The notes beneath the pieces are model-generated. The model did no database searches. It worked only from the letters and a program-made list of their open reading frames with translations, and was not told the origin of the DNA. Position numbers and translations under genes: made by a program. DNA of 56,637 nt from contig JBEAXK010000103.1 in NCBI GenBank assembly GCA_041159865.1, forward strand, positions 1-56,637. The letters are read 5' to 3'. Within the stretch, counting starts at the first letter, position 1, and every line of letters starts with the position of its first letter. The stretch is from BJGN01 sp041159865 (GTDB lineage: Bacteria > Bacteroidota > Bacteroidia > Chitinophagales > Saprospiraceae). Of this stretch, positions 25,857 through 34,874 are shown in pieces.

Positions 25857-27332
25857 ATGAAAAATGTTTATGTAAATCTTTATCTGTTAATCTGCCTCTT
25901 CATTACTATTAAAATAGAGGGTCAGACTCGATTAATCCGTGTAGATAGTTTATTTAATGCGATAAAGCACGATGAATTAGCATTAAGAATTTTTTTTAGT
26001 GAAATGCCAAAGGGGGGCGATTTACATCATCATTATTCTGGTTCTATTTATGCAGAAAAATATATTGAAAAAGCAAGATCGCTTAATGCATGGATTAATC
26101 CTTCTACCCTCGAAATTTCGTTTGAACTTCTTGAAAAACCCGAACGTGTTGGCTGGAAAAAATTTAAAATCTATGAGAATCAGACTGGATGGTATAACCT
26201 ACAGGAAAAATTATTAAAACATTGGTCAACCAAAGATTATGATCGTTCAGACGGCATTACATCTTATGATGATTTTTTCAATACTTTTGAAAGTTTTGAA
26301 TCCTCAAAAGACCAAATGAAAGATGGTTCTGGATTATTGTGGTTAAAAGATCTTGCTATCAATCAAAAAGTTTCCTATTTGGAAACAATGCTGGAAATTA
26401 TTCCCTGCGGGAAAAATTTAAGCCTTCCCGAATCCTTTAACGATTCCCTTGTTTATTATGCCCAAACAAACGATTATACAAGCCTAATAAATCTATTTGA
26501 TAAAATGAGAACCCTCATTTTAAATGATAATAATAAGCTATGCGTTCAAGAATATTTAAAGAAGCTTGGAGAGGAACATCAACGTTTAAAACTGGATGAT
26601 TCGCTTTTTACCCTTCGATATCAAACTTATATGGTAAGAATCATGCCACCTGTTCAGGTATTTACTCAAATGCTTTTATCCTATGAAGCAGCTCATAAAG
26701 ATAAATTATTGGTTGGAGTCAATATGGTAGCGCCGGAACATCATCCTGTTTCCATCAGAGATTATCAATTACACATGAAAATGTTGCAGTATTGTGCTCA
26801 ATACTGGCCTGGCGTTTCTTTATCCTTACATGCAGGAGAATTAAGTGAAGGCATGGTTTCCCCTGAAAACTTAAATTTTCATATTCAGGAGGCTGTTGAA
26901 ATAGCAGGTGCAAAGCGAATTGGTCATGGTACTGCCTTAGCTTTTGAGAAAAATACACTGGCCTTGCTTGGTAAAATGAAAGAAAAAAACACCGTATTAG
27001 AAATAAATTTCAGAAGTAACCAATTTATACTTAGTTCCACAGCACAAAATCATCCCTTTGAAATATACCACAAGGCTAATATTCCTTTGGTTATATGTAC
27101 AGATGATGCGGGCGTTTTAAGAACGGATCACAATAGTGAATTCATCCAATTAGCACTTAAATTCCCCTATTTGAGTTATTTAGATTTCAAACAATTCGCT
27201 TTTAATTCTTTAAAATACAGCTTCCTTAAAGAATCGGAAATAAAAGAAAACCTGATTAAAAAATTAGAGAAAGATTTTATTCATTTTGAAGAAGAAATAA
27301 TAAAAAATTATCCACCTATTTTTGAAAAATAA
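25857..27332 (+). CDS. Exported adenosine deaminase-family protein (ADGF-like)
   Basis: A 491-residue amidohydrolase with a signal peptide (KNVYVNLYLLICLFITIKIEG). The metal and catalytic residues of the adenosine/AMP deaminase family are present: MPKGGDLHHHYSGS near residue 50, SLHAGEL, KRIGHGTAL and VICTDDAG. MPKG...LHxHxSG is typical of exported, ADGF/ADA2-like bacterial members rather than the cytosolic Add enzyme. It should deaminate adenosine or a related nucleoside outside the inner membrane, serving purine scavenging or signalling. It is convergent with the exported nuclease gene, only 4 bases apart, and divergent from ftsE. Confidence 0.88.
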   Translation: MKNVYVNLYLLICLFITIKIEGQTRLIRVDSLFNAIKHDELALRIFFSEMPKGGDLHHHYSGSIYAEKYIEKARSLNAWINPSTLEISFELLEKPERVGWKKFKIYENQTGWYNLQEKLLKHWSTKDYDRSDGITSYDDFFNTFESFESSKDQMKDGSGLLWLKDLAINQKVSYLETMLEIIPCGKNLSLPESFNDSLVYYAQTNDYTSLINLFDKMRTLILNDNNKLCVQEYLKKLGEEHQRLKLDDSLFTLRYQTYMVRIMPPVQVFTQMLLSYEAAHKDKLLVGVNMVAPEHHPVSIRDYQLHMKMLQYCAQYWPGVSLSLHAGELSEGMVSPENLNFHIQEAVEIAGAKRIGHGTALAFEKNTLALLGKMKEKNTVLEINFRSNQFILSSTAQNHPFEIYHKANIPLVICTDDAGVLRTDHNSEFIQLALKFPYLSYLDFKQFAFNSLKYSFLKESEIKENLIKKLEKDFIHFEEEIIKNYPPIFEK

Positions 27333-27336
27333 AAGA

Positions 27337-27843
27337 TCAACGCCTTCTGAATTCCCATGGTGGTGTAGGAAAAGGATCTCTCCAAAGACCTAATTTTTGG
27401 GCTTTAGCCTCAATTTGAGCACGTCTTAAAACAGGACTTTTTGAGTATTTTTCGTATTGCCATGCCATTCCATTTTTAACCATCTCCAGATTGACGTTAG
27501 TTCCATTTCGTGTAAATATGAAACCAAGGGTTCGACCATATCGATCTGTACCTGATTTTTGTAATTTTACTTCTTTACCAAAAATTAAATTTGACAAATA
27601 AGTTCTGGAAACGGTACCAAAAGCTTGCTTTCTCTCCGGTGCATCAATTTCTGAGAGCCTTAGCGTAATTTCCTCTTTTTTATTTGTTAATAAAACAACA
27701 GTATCTCCATCTTTTATTCCTATAACTCGCAAAAATTCATTACTTTGCGTATAAAACCAACTCTGTGTAACCGAAGAAAGAAGAATCATCACCGAAACAA
27801 AAAATAAGGCCGATTTTGAATTTATTAATTTAAAATGTAACAT
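27337..27843 (-). CDS. Exported staphylococcal-nuclease-like thermonuclease
   Basis: A 168-residue SNase-fold nuclease with an N-terminal hydrophobic helix (ALFFVSVMILLSSVT), probably a signal peptide or membrane anchor. Catalytic equivalents are present: Asp47 in KDGDTV, Arg62 (RLSEIDAPE), Asp67 and Glu70, and Arg104 in DRYGRTLGF, matching Asp21, Arg35, Asp40, Glu43 and Arg87 of the Staphylococcus enzyme. It should cleave DNA or RNA with calcium. It is convergent with the exported deaminase, suggesting extracellular nucleic-acid scavenging by context, and divergent from the PorP/SprF-like gene with only 16 bases between. Confidence 0.92.
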   Translation of the reverse strand: MLHFKLINSKSALFFVSVMILLSSVTQSWFYTQSNEFLRVIGIKDGDTVVLLTNKKEEITLRLSEIDAPERKQAFGTVSRTYLSNLIFGKEVKLQKSGTDRYGRTLGFIFTRNGTNVNLEMVKNGMAWQYEKYSKSPVLRRAQIEAKAQKLGLWRDPFPTPPWEFRRR

Positions 27844-27859
27844 TTTTGAATATTAATTT

Positions 27860-29038
27860 ATGATAATGGATGATCAAAGAAATTTCTCAAATCTAAGGTT
27901 TTTTTTAATCATTTGCCTCTCTTTAACCGTGGTTTTAAGAGGAATTACTCAGGACAGACTTTATTCTGTTTTTCAAGGAAATGAGTCCTCTTTTAACCCT
28001 TCCCTGGCAGGATTCAGAGGAGCATTTACCCTATCGGGTCGATTTGTTTCCCAATGGCAATCACCTCAATTAGTTGGTTTTCAAACGGGATTATTCAGAT
28101 TAGAGGAAAGTTTACCTTGTTCCATTTTCGATTATGATTTACATGCTGAATATACCAAAGAGGGAGCTGGCGTCTATAAATCTGTCCGAATGGGAGGTAA
28201 CTTCGCAGGTACAGCTCCCTTTGAAACGGGATTCTCCATACATAATTTCAGGCTTGGTCTAGGACTCATCTGGCAGTTTAATGCCATCCATTTTGGTAAT
28301 TTAATTTTTTCAGACCAGCTTAATCCTAAATATGGCGCGTATGATTCTTTCGGAAATTTAAACACGAGTTCATTCATTTCACCTCTTAATAATAGAACAA
28401 ACTGGTTTTTCACTCCTTCTATAGGGTTAAGTCACCGTATTTTATTCAATAGTGAAAATAAAAAATCATCCACCTTATTATGGGGATTTGCAGTACATCA
28501 TTTAATTGGATTGAGCAAAAATAAAAATTGGGGACAGGCTGAGTCACTTCTGGGATTGGAAACTACACTACCCTATCGGGTTCATGGCTTTGTAAACTTT
28601 GAACTCATTCCCTATTATAAATCGGGACAATTTTTGAGTGTAAAACCCCAACTTAACTTTGAAATGCAAGGATCGCTTCATTACTGGAATATTGGTTCTC
28701 ATTTTTCACTGAATAGAAATATTACTCTTGGTGCCTATTTACAACAAATTATAAACCAGGAAGCCGAAAATACCCAATGGCTTTCCCTTCAAATTGGTTT
28801 AGGCAACACCCTACTAAATGATAAGAAAATGGATATAAATTTTTCCTATAATATACCATTAACGGGCATTAGAAATTATCTGGGGCCTTTCCTGGAAGCT
28901 GGAATCGCTTTTCATTTTAGTAAAAGTCCAGGGTGTGGAATCTTGGGAAAAGATAATGCACTCGCCTACCCCGGTGTACAATGTCCCAGTTCTTCCTTTA
29001 GTCGTGGCAAAAGAAAATTATACGAAAATATATGGTGA
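27860..29038 (+). CDS. PorP/SprF-family outer-membrane protein
   Basis: A 392-residue outer-membrane barrel of the PorP/SprF family that accompanies CHU_C-bearing T9SS substrates. The signal peptide is FFLIICLSLTVVLRG with mature start near QDRLYSVFQGN. Family-typical features are ESSFNPSLAGFRGAFTLSG, repeated beta strands, ITLGAYLQQI and the late ENTQWLSLQIGLGNTLL. An ATG at 27860 and another at 27866 are both possible. The stop overlaps the giant PKD gene start by 7 bases, tying the two in one unit. In this family SprF supports secretion or anchoring of SprB-type surface adhesins; that role is inferred here. Confidence 0.86.
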   Translation: MIMDDQRNFSNLRFFLIICLSLTVVLRGITQDRLYSVFQGNESSFNPSLAGFRGAFTLSGRFVSQWQSPQLVGFQTGLFRLEESLPCSIFDYDLHAEYTKEGAGVYKSVRMGGNFAGTAPFETGFSIHNFRLGLGLIWQFNAIHFGNLIFSDQLNPKYGAYDSFGNLNTSSFISPLNNRTNWFFTPSIGLSHRILFNSENKKSSTLLWGFAVHHLIGLSKNKNWGQAESLLGLETTLPYRVHGFVNFELIPYYKSGQFLSVKPQLNFEMQGSLHYWNIGSHFSLNRNITLGAYLQQIINQEAENTQWLSLQIGLGNTLLNDKKMDINFSYNIPLTGIRNYLGPFLEAGIAFHFSKSPGCGILGKDNALAYPGVQCPSSSFSRGKRKLYENIW

Positions 29039-32000
29039 TAAAATTAAAAATATACTTATTTAAATTTTACTTAATATGTATTTTACATTTTATAAATGTT
29101 TTAAATGTAAATGGTCAAAATACATTATGCAATGACAACGATTGTGGTGATGTATTTGCAACCTACAGTCCTGTTGGTTCAAATGTATTTTGCGAAGGAG
29201 CAACAGTTATTTTAAAAAATACAAGTTCAACCAAAGATTTTGAGGTTTTTTATATAGATTGGGGAGATGGGAAAAAGGATACGGTTAGAAATTATGATGA
29301 TATTAAACACGTTTATACCTATTCTACAAACTTTAAGCGTTGCGAATCAAATGCAAAATTTAACCAAATTATTAGTTATATCGGTGAAAAAAAATGCGGC
29401 GCTAAAAAAAGTTGTAACACAGCTACAACCGTAGTAAGTGTGAAATTAAGTCCCGAAGCAAGCATTGAACTGGACAATGAATTTTGTATAAGTAAAACCA
29501 TAAATTTTAAAGAAAATGGTTGCCATGGGGAAAGCTTTTTGTGGGATTTTGGCGACGGGAAAACAAGTACGGAAAGAAATCCAGTTCATACTTATTCAAA
29601 AACAGGATTTTATACTGTAAAACTAACAGCTACCAATGAATGTGGTTCCAAATCCACTTTTAAATCGATTAAGGTTGTTGACTTTCCTCAAGCAGGATTT
29701 ACTTCTAATCCCTCCGCAGGATTATGCGGACCTGATACCGTTCAACTCAAAATGAATAACGATCCATGGGGCCGGGGAAGCTGGAAAATCGAACCAAAAG
29801 ATACCTTCTCCTGGAAATTTTTGGATTCAACTTTTACCTTAAGTTCCAAAGATTTAAAAATACAAATAAAAAAAACAGGGGATTATAAAATCACACATAT
29901 ATCTCAAAATGCATGTGGAACTTCTGAAAAAACAGCTATTTATAAGGTGTATGAACCACCCATCTACTCCTTGAACACCCCTAAAGTATTTTGTGAAAAA
30001 GGAGTTATAACAGAGAAAGATATTAATTTCTCCCTGAGTGGTGATATCAAATCAATCAATTGGTTCTTTGAAGGTGCAGATAGAAATGCTGATACATCTC
30101 AAAAATTTGGTGCCTTGACTTTTATAAAATCTGGATTAGTCAACATGAAAATTGAAACCGAGGTTTGTGGTTCAAGAGAAGAAAAAATTCCAATTACTGT
30201 GATTCAAAAACCAGCTATTTCTCTTTCCTCCAATCCTGTTGAATTTTGTCATGGTAGTGACACCTTGACTTTAAAAGCATCACCTTCTGGGGGAAAATGG
30301 AGTGGAATTGGAATAGTTGACTCTGAAAAGGGTAAATTTTTTCCTAAAGACATAAAAGAAAATACAACTATTAGTCTTTTATATTCTTTTGATGCAGCAG
30401 GTTGTAGTTCTTCTGATTCATTTAAAATAAAAATCATTCCAGCCCCAACCTTAACTTTAATTGTGGATTCTTTTTGTTTGGGTGATTCACCTAAAAATCT
30501 AATGGGGCTTCCATCAGGTGGATTATACTTCGGCAAAGGGGTTGACCAGACTACCGGAATTTTTTCGCCTTCTTTAAGTGGCCCTGGTCAATTTGAGGTG
30601 ACCTATACTTACAATCAACAAAATGGATGTCAAATTTCAGCAAAAGGTACTGTTTTAGTGGACAGACCACCCGTAATTAACCTTTTAGACACGATTATAT
30701 TTTGTAGACGGGATCTTATTTCTTTTTTAAATGTAGAAACTGGAATTAAGACAGATTCAACTGGAGGAACCTTTGCATGGAAAGGAATAGGTGTGCTTGA
30801 CCAGGATGGAAAATTCAATGCTAATTTATTACCTGAAAACCAAGGATCCAAATTATTTGTCCAATATAATAGATATGCCTGTTCCATAAATGATTCTCTC
30901 TTTTCAAAAAGTATCGATAATCCAATCCTTTCCCTTTCAAACGACACTACTCTTTGTATCGATAAGAATACTTATGAATTAAAATCAAATATTGTAGGTG
31001 GAGTCTGGTCAGGAAATGGGATTAATGCCCAAAATGGTATCATTAATTTATCCATTCCAAAAGAAGGTGAACATATTTATTCGTATATATTCAGACCAGA
31101 AACATCATGTTTTCAAAAGGGCGAAGTTAAAATAGGCATAATAAACCCTGGATTAAATATTTCAGCTGGAGAATCTATAGAGATTTGTCCGGAAGATGGA
31201 GAAATAACCTTAGAAGGAGCTTTTCCCAACGGTGGTACATGGAACGGTCCAGGTCTAAAGGATTCTCAAAATCCAGTCGTTAAAACCAGTTTTTTATTTC
31301 CTGGTGAAAATAAATTTATCTATTGTATCACAGATCCTATCAATATTTCCTGTAAAGCCTGTGCAACGAAAATAGTTTTTTTAAATCCATCGCCAAATGC
31401 AGCCTTCGAATTATCAGAAACAATCTGTTTAAATACTCCTGTTAAACCCGTAAATAAAAGCAAAGGTGCAGCTACTTTTCGATGGGTGACAGATGAAAAT
31501 CAGGTAAGTGAAAATATAAATCCAACCTTTAACTATGCAAACGCGGGTAATAAATCACTTCGGCTCGAGGTACAAAGTCAAAAAAAATGTATTTCTAGTT
31601 TTGAGAAAAATTTTAAAGTAGTTTCCCCTGCAAATATTCAAATTTCTTTATCTAAAAATGAGGCTTGTGCACCCTTTGATCTTGTCATTTCAAAAGAAAT
31701 TAAGGGCGATGATATAGCAATAAAATGGATAAATGGCAGGGATACTGTCGTGAGCCTGGAACCACCTATATGGAAACTACCAGGAACAACGAAAGATACT
31801 ATCTATAAAATTGAAGCTATTGCAATGAATAGTTGTGCTGAAGTAAAGGATGTGAAATCTGTCTTAATTCATCCGCTGCCTAAAGTTATTTTTGGTACTT
31901 TTCCCTCGGAAGGTTGTTCTCCTTTATCTATTAAACTGGCTAATATAAGTCAAGGTGGACCTCTTCAATATAAATGGGATTTCGGAAATGGCAACACAAG

Positions 32001-33915
32001 TAACGATTCAATAGCACAAGAGCAGAAATATACTTTAACTGGAACAGATTACAAAGAATTCACCTTAAAACTAAGGGCAGAAAATGCATGTGGTAAAGAT
32101 AGTTTAGAAAAGAAAATTACGGTTTACAAAAGAGATACAGAAGCATTTTTTGAAATTGATTCTCTGGAAGGTTGTCCCCCATTTCAATTGAAGGCAAAGA
32201 GTTTTTCTACTATTGGTTCCTCTTTAAACTGGCAATTACGTAATCCTGATGGGGAAATAACCTCTGGTAATCGAACCTTTTTTGACCAAACCTTAAATAT
32301 TTCAGGAACGTATCAACTTATATTAGGGGCAACTAAATGTGGGACAGATACCTTTGAAACTAAAATTAATGTTTTACCTATTCCTAAAATTTCATTTACA
32401 TTAAAAGACTCCTATTGTTTGAGTGACACCATTCAGACCACTATTCATACACAAAAACCTGAAAATATATCAGGCATTTACTGGAATTTTGGGGATGAAA
32501 ATATTTACACTACTTATCAGACATCCCATATTTATAAAAAGCCTGGAAAATATAATATTACATTAACCGCTTATTCGGCTTTAAATTCCTGTAAATCCAC
32601 CTTTGATAAACCTGTTATTATTCATCCAAATCCTGAGGTAACGCTCAACGTTGATAAACAAGCGGGTTGTCCTCCACTTTCTGTAAATATAAAACATGCA
32701 GAAGAACCTGGGGCTTCCTATTTATGGAATTTTGAAAATGATAAAATTTTATTAGAATCAAATCCAACCTACGTTTTCACAAAAAGTGGATTGGCTACCG
32801 TTCAACTTAAAACTACCAATATATATGGCTGTATTCAAACAAGTAAACCTCTGGAAATTTTAGTTTATCCTAAACCAAAAGCTTCCTTTTCCCTTCCAGA
32901 TAATGAGTTTTGTGAATTTTCATCTCTATCAGGTCTTAAAAACAATTCAACTGGAACCATTCATTATACATGGCAATGGCTCGATGAAACTTATAATGAT
33001 TTTGAACCATCTCTTTTGGCCTACAAACAAAAAGGCGATTATGAACTTCAATTAACGGTTAAAAATAATTTCGGTTGTCAGGATTCCACAAAAAAATCAA
33101 TACGGATTAATACCCAAAGTTTTGCAGATTTCGAGTTATTGTCTCCTAGTGTTTGTCTTGGAAATTCACCTATAATTATCAATAAAAGTAAAAATGCAGA
33201 TCAATATCAATGGTTTATTGGACCTAATGTGGTAAGTACACAAGCAAATCCCTTAATAAAAACCACCTTAACAGGTGATTTTCCCATAAGGTTAATCACC
33301 AGACAGGATAATAAATGTAGTGATACAGTAACACTTAATAATCTCGTTTCTATTTTTCCTAAGCCAAAAGCAGATTTTGATTATAGAACTGATTTTATAA
33401 ATAATACCATTGGTGAAGTTCAATTTATCAATCAATCTTTATTTTCAACCCGATATTATTGGGATTTTGGAGATGGAAATACGGATGAATCTTTGGGACC
33501 TCTTCATGAGTATGATATTAATAGAAATATAAAAGTCAAACTAATTGCGTATGCTGATTATTTAAACTCATTTACCTGTTCTGATACGATAATTAAGGAA
33601 ATAGCACCAGAATGGATTACCACTTTTCATGCTCCAAATGCTCTGGCTCCCGAATCTGGAAATCCAGGTGTACAATTATTCAAACCTGTAGGAATAGGCT
33701 TAAAAGAATATGAAATTCAAATCATAAGCCCATGGGGTGAACGGGTATGGTTTTCAAATAAACTTTTAGATGATGCGCCGGCAGAAAGCTGGAACGGAAG
33801 GAAAAATAATCTGGGAGAACTTCTGCCTCAAGGTGCTTATATATGGCAAGCAAAAATTACATTCATAAACGGAAAAAATCAGGTTTTTACTGGATCTGTT
33901 AATATTTTACGTTAA
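29032..33915 (+). CDS. Giant PKD-domain surface protein with CHU_C-type T9SS C-terminal domain
   Basis: A 1627-residue exported protein. The signal peptide is YLFKFYLICILHFINVL, cleaved near NVNG. An N-terminal block (NDCGDVFATYSPVG, FEVFYIDWGDGKKDTV) is followed by PKD modules with FLWDFGDGKTS, then five about 80-residue GG-x-W-x-G-x-G modules (residues about 390-785), and further PKD units (KWDFGNGNTS, YYWDFGDGN). The end (ITTFHAPNALAPESG, EIQIISPWGERVWFSN, GAYIWQAKITF) is a CHU_C/type-B-like gliding-motility-associated C-terminal domain that directs T9SS export. It is probably an adhesin or filament protein. It overlaps the PorP/SprF-like gene by 7 bases and has a paralog at 39814-43224 on the other strand. 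Confidence 0.9.
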   Translation: MVIKLKIYLFKFYLICILHFINVLNVNGQNTLCNDNDCGDVFATYSPVGSNVFCEGATVILKNTSSTKDFEVFYIDWGDGKKDTVRNYDDIKHVYTYSTNFKRCESNAKFNQIISYIGEKKCGAKKSCNTATTVVSVKLSPEASIELDNEFCISKTINFKENGCHGESFLWDFGDGKTSTERNPVHTYSKTGFYTVKLTATNECGSKSTFKSIKVVDFPQAGFTSNPSAGLCGPDTVQLKMNNDPWGRGSWKIEPKDTFSWKFLDSTFTLSSKDLKIQIKKTGDYKITHISQNACGTSEKTAIYKVYEPPIYSLNTPKVFCEKGVITEKDINFSLSGDIKSINWFFEGADRNADTSQKFGALTFIKSGLVNMKIETEVCGSREEKIPITVIQKPAISLSSNPVEFCHGSDTLTLKASPSGGKWSGIGIVDSEKGKFFPKDIKENTTISLLYSFDAAGCSSSDSFKIKIIPAPTLTLIVDSFCLGDSPKNLMGLPSGGLYFGKGVDQTTGIFSPSLSGPGQFEVTYTYNQQNGCQISAKGTVLVDRPPVINLLDTIIFCRRDLISFLNVETGIKTDSTGGTFAWKGIGVLDQDGKFNANLLPENQGSKLFVQYNRYACSINDSLFSKSIDNPILSLSNDTTLCIDKNTYELKSNIVGGVWSGNGINAQNGIINLSIPKEGEHIYSYIFRPETSCFQKGEVKIGIINPGLNISAGESIEICPEDGEITLEGAFPNGGTWNGPGLKDSQNPVVKTSFLFPGENKFIYCITDPINISCKACATKIVFLNPSPNAAFELSETICLNTPVKPVNKSKGAATFRWVTDENQVSENINPTFNYANAGNKSLRLEVQSQKKCISSFEKNFKVVSPANIQISLSKNEACAPFDLVISKEIKGDDIAIKWINGRDTVVSLEPPIWKLPGTTKDTIYKIEAIAMNSCAEVKDVKSVLIHPLPKVIFGTFPSEGCSPLSIKLANISQGGPLQYKWDFGNGNTSNDSIAQEQKYTLTGTDYKEFTLKLRAENACGKDSLEKKITVYKRDTEAFFEIDSLEGCPPFQLKAKSFSTIGSSLNWQLRNPDGEITSGNRTFFDQTLNISGTYQLILGATKCGTDTFETKINVLPIPKISFTLKDSYCLSDTIQTTIHTQKPENISGIYWNFGDENIYTTYQTSHIYKKPGKYNITLTAYSALNSCKSTFDKPVIIHPNPEVTLNVDKQAGCPPLSVNIKHAEEPGASYLWNFENDKILLESNPTYVFTKSGLATVQLKTTNIYGCIQTSKPLEILVYPKPKASFSLPDNEFCEFSSLSGLKNNSTGTIHYTWQWLDETYNDFEPSLLAYKQKGDYELQLTVKNNFGCQDSTKKSIRINTQSFADFELLSPSVCLGNSPIIINKSKNADQYQWFIGPNVVSTQANPLIKTTLTGDFPIRLITRQDNKCSDTVTLNNLVSIFPKPKADFDYRTDFINNTIGEVQFINQSLFSTRYYWDFGDGNTDESLGPLHEYDINRNIKVKLIAYADYLNSFTCSDTIIKEIAPEWITTFHAPNALAPESGNPGVQLFKPVGIGLKEYEIQIISPWGERVWFSNKLLDDAPAESWNGRKNNLGELLPQGAYIWQAKITFINGKNQVFTGSVNILR
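30205..31386 (+). repeat. Five GG-x-W-x-G-x-G modules in the giant PKD protein
   Basis: Five diverged modules of about 75-95 residues share a GG-x-W-x-G-x-G core: GGKWSGIGIVD, GGLYFGKGVDQ, GGTFAWKGIGVLD, GGVWSGNGINA, GGTWNGPGLKD. Cysteines near each module start and end could form disulfides. Similar modules occur in the paralog (SPSGVWSGFGI, VGGKFSGIGV). Confidence 0.7.
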
Positions 33916-33969
33916 AAAAATATTTTCATAAAAATTTTAGAAAATAAATCTTTTGTGTAAGGAAAATTG

Positions 33970-33977
33970 TATTTTTG
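33970..33977 (+). promoter_or_regulatory. Candidate -7 box upstream of the lipoprotein cluster
   Basis: TATTTTTG matches TAnnTTTG in the 107-base gap between the giant gene and the PKD lipoprotein. A TTTTG lies at 33951-33955, but the spacing to it (14 bases) is short for a -33 box. Confidence 0.3.
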
Positions 33978-34022
33978 AGTTTAAAATAAACAGTTTAAAT
34001 TACTGATTATTAATATATTAAA

Positions 34023-34874
34023 ATGAGAACCCCCCTTGAATCTCTTTTATTGGTCTATGTTTTGCTAATATCAGTGCTTTTTTTTAACGGATGTAAATCT
34101 AAAGAAACGCAATCCTTAGCTAAAACACCGATTCAGAATGAATTGGAAATATCAGTTCCATCTTTTGAACAATTAGAAATAGTAGGTTCGGAAACTATCA
34201 CTATTTCAAAAAAATCAGATGCAGTTTTATCCAATCTGGAAAAAATGGATGAAAATATCATTCCAGTTCAATCATCGAATGAACTGGTTTTTAAAGGAGG
34301 TGAAACACCAGTTCCGAACGTGAAAAATGCCAATGGATTTTCTATTTTAATTTCGTCTTCTCGATTAGAAGTAGGAGAACCTATTACCTTTTATGTTAAC
34401 ACAACTTCCCCATTAACCTGGCAATTAGGGGATGGAACAACTAATACTGGAAAGAAAATATCGCACATTTTTCAAAAACCAGGTCAATACAAAATAGAAG
34501 CATTTAATGCTGATAAAACTCAGAGAAATAGGATTGAAATTTTAGTTCTTTGTTCAACTGAATATGTTTTGAACAAATTAAACCTGATTCAAAAGGCTGC
34601 CTATTCTAATGATGAAAAATCCCTTTTAAGAAATATAGATGAGTTCAAAAAATTGTTTAAATCAAGTAATCTGGTTATTGAGTTAACCAATAATAACCAA
34701 GGAAAGGGAATTAGAAAATTCAATGATGTCGATGCTTTCATGGATTATATTTTAATAAGAACGGAGCAAAACAAGGAAAAAGGTTATCTGGATCAAGCAG
34801 TAATAAATGGCGTAAAACAATTAGAAACCTCCTCTGAAAGTTCATTACTGTCAAAGATTACTTTATATGAATAA
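34023..34874 (+). CDS. PKD-domain lipoprotein
   Basis: A 283-residue lipoprotein. The signal peptide has a hydrophobic core (LLLVYVLLISVLFF) and a lipobox ending NGC at Cys24. A single PKD-like fold lies near residues 115-165: VGEPITFYV, WQLGDGTTNTGKKISHIFQK, GQYKIEAF. The C-terminal third is helical and charged, with no recognised family. It is 107 bases after the giant gene and overlaps the next gene by 8 bases. It probably sits in the periplasm or at the outer membrane as an accessory to the neighbouring surface proteins. Specific function unknown. Confidence 0.78.
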   Translation: MRTPLESLLLVYVLLISVLFFNGCKSKETQSLAKTPIQNELEISVPSFEQLEIVGSETITISKKSDAVLSNLEKMDENIIPVQSSNELVFKGGETPVPNVKNANGFSILISSSRLEVGEPITFYVNTTSPLTWQLGDGTTNTGKKISHIFQKPGQYKIEAFNADKTQRNRIEILVLCSTEYVLNKLNLIQKAAYSNDEKSLLRNIDEFKKLFKSSNLVIELTNNNQGKGIRKFNDVDAFMDYILIRTEQNKEKGYLDQAVINGVKQLETSSESSLLSKITLYE

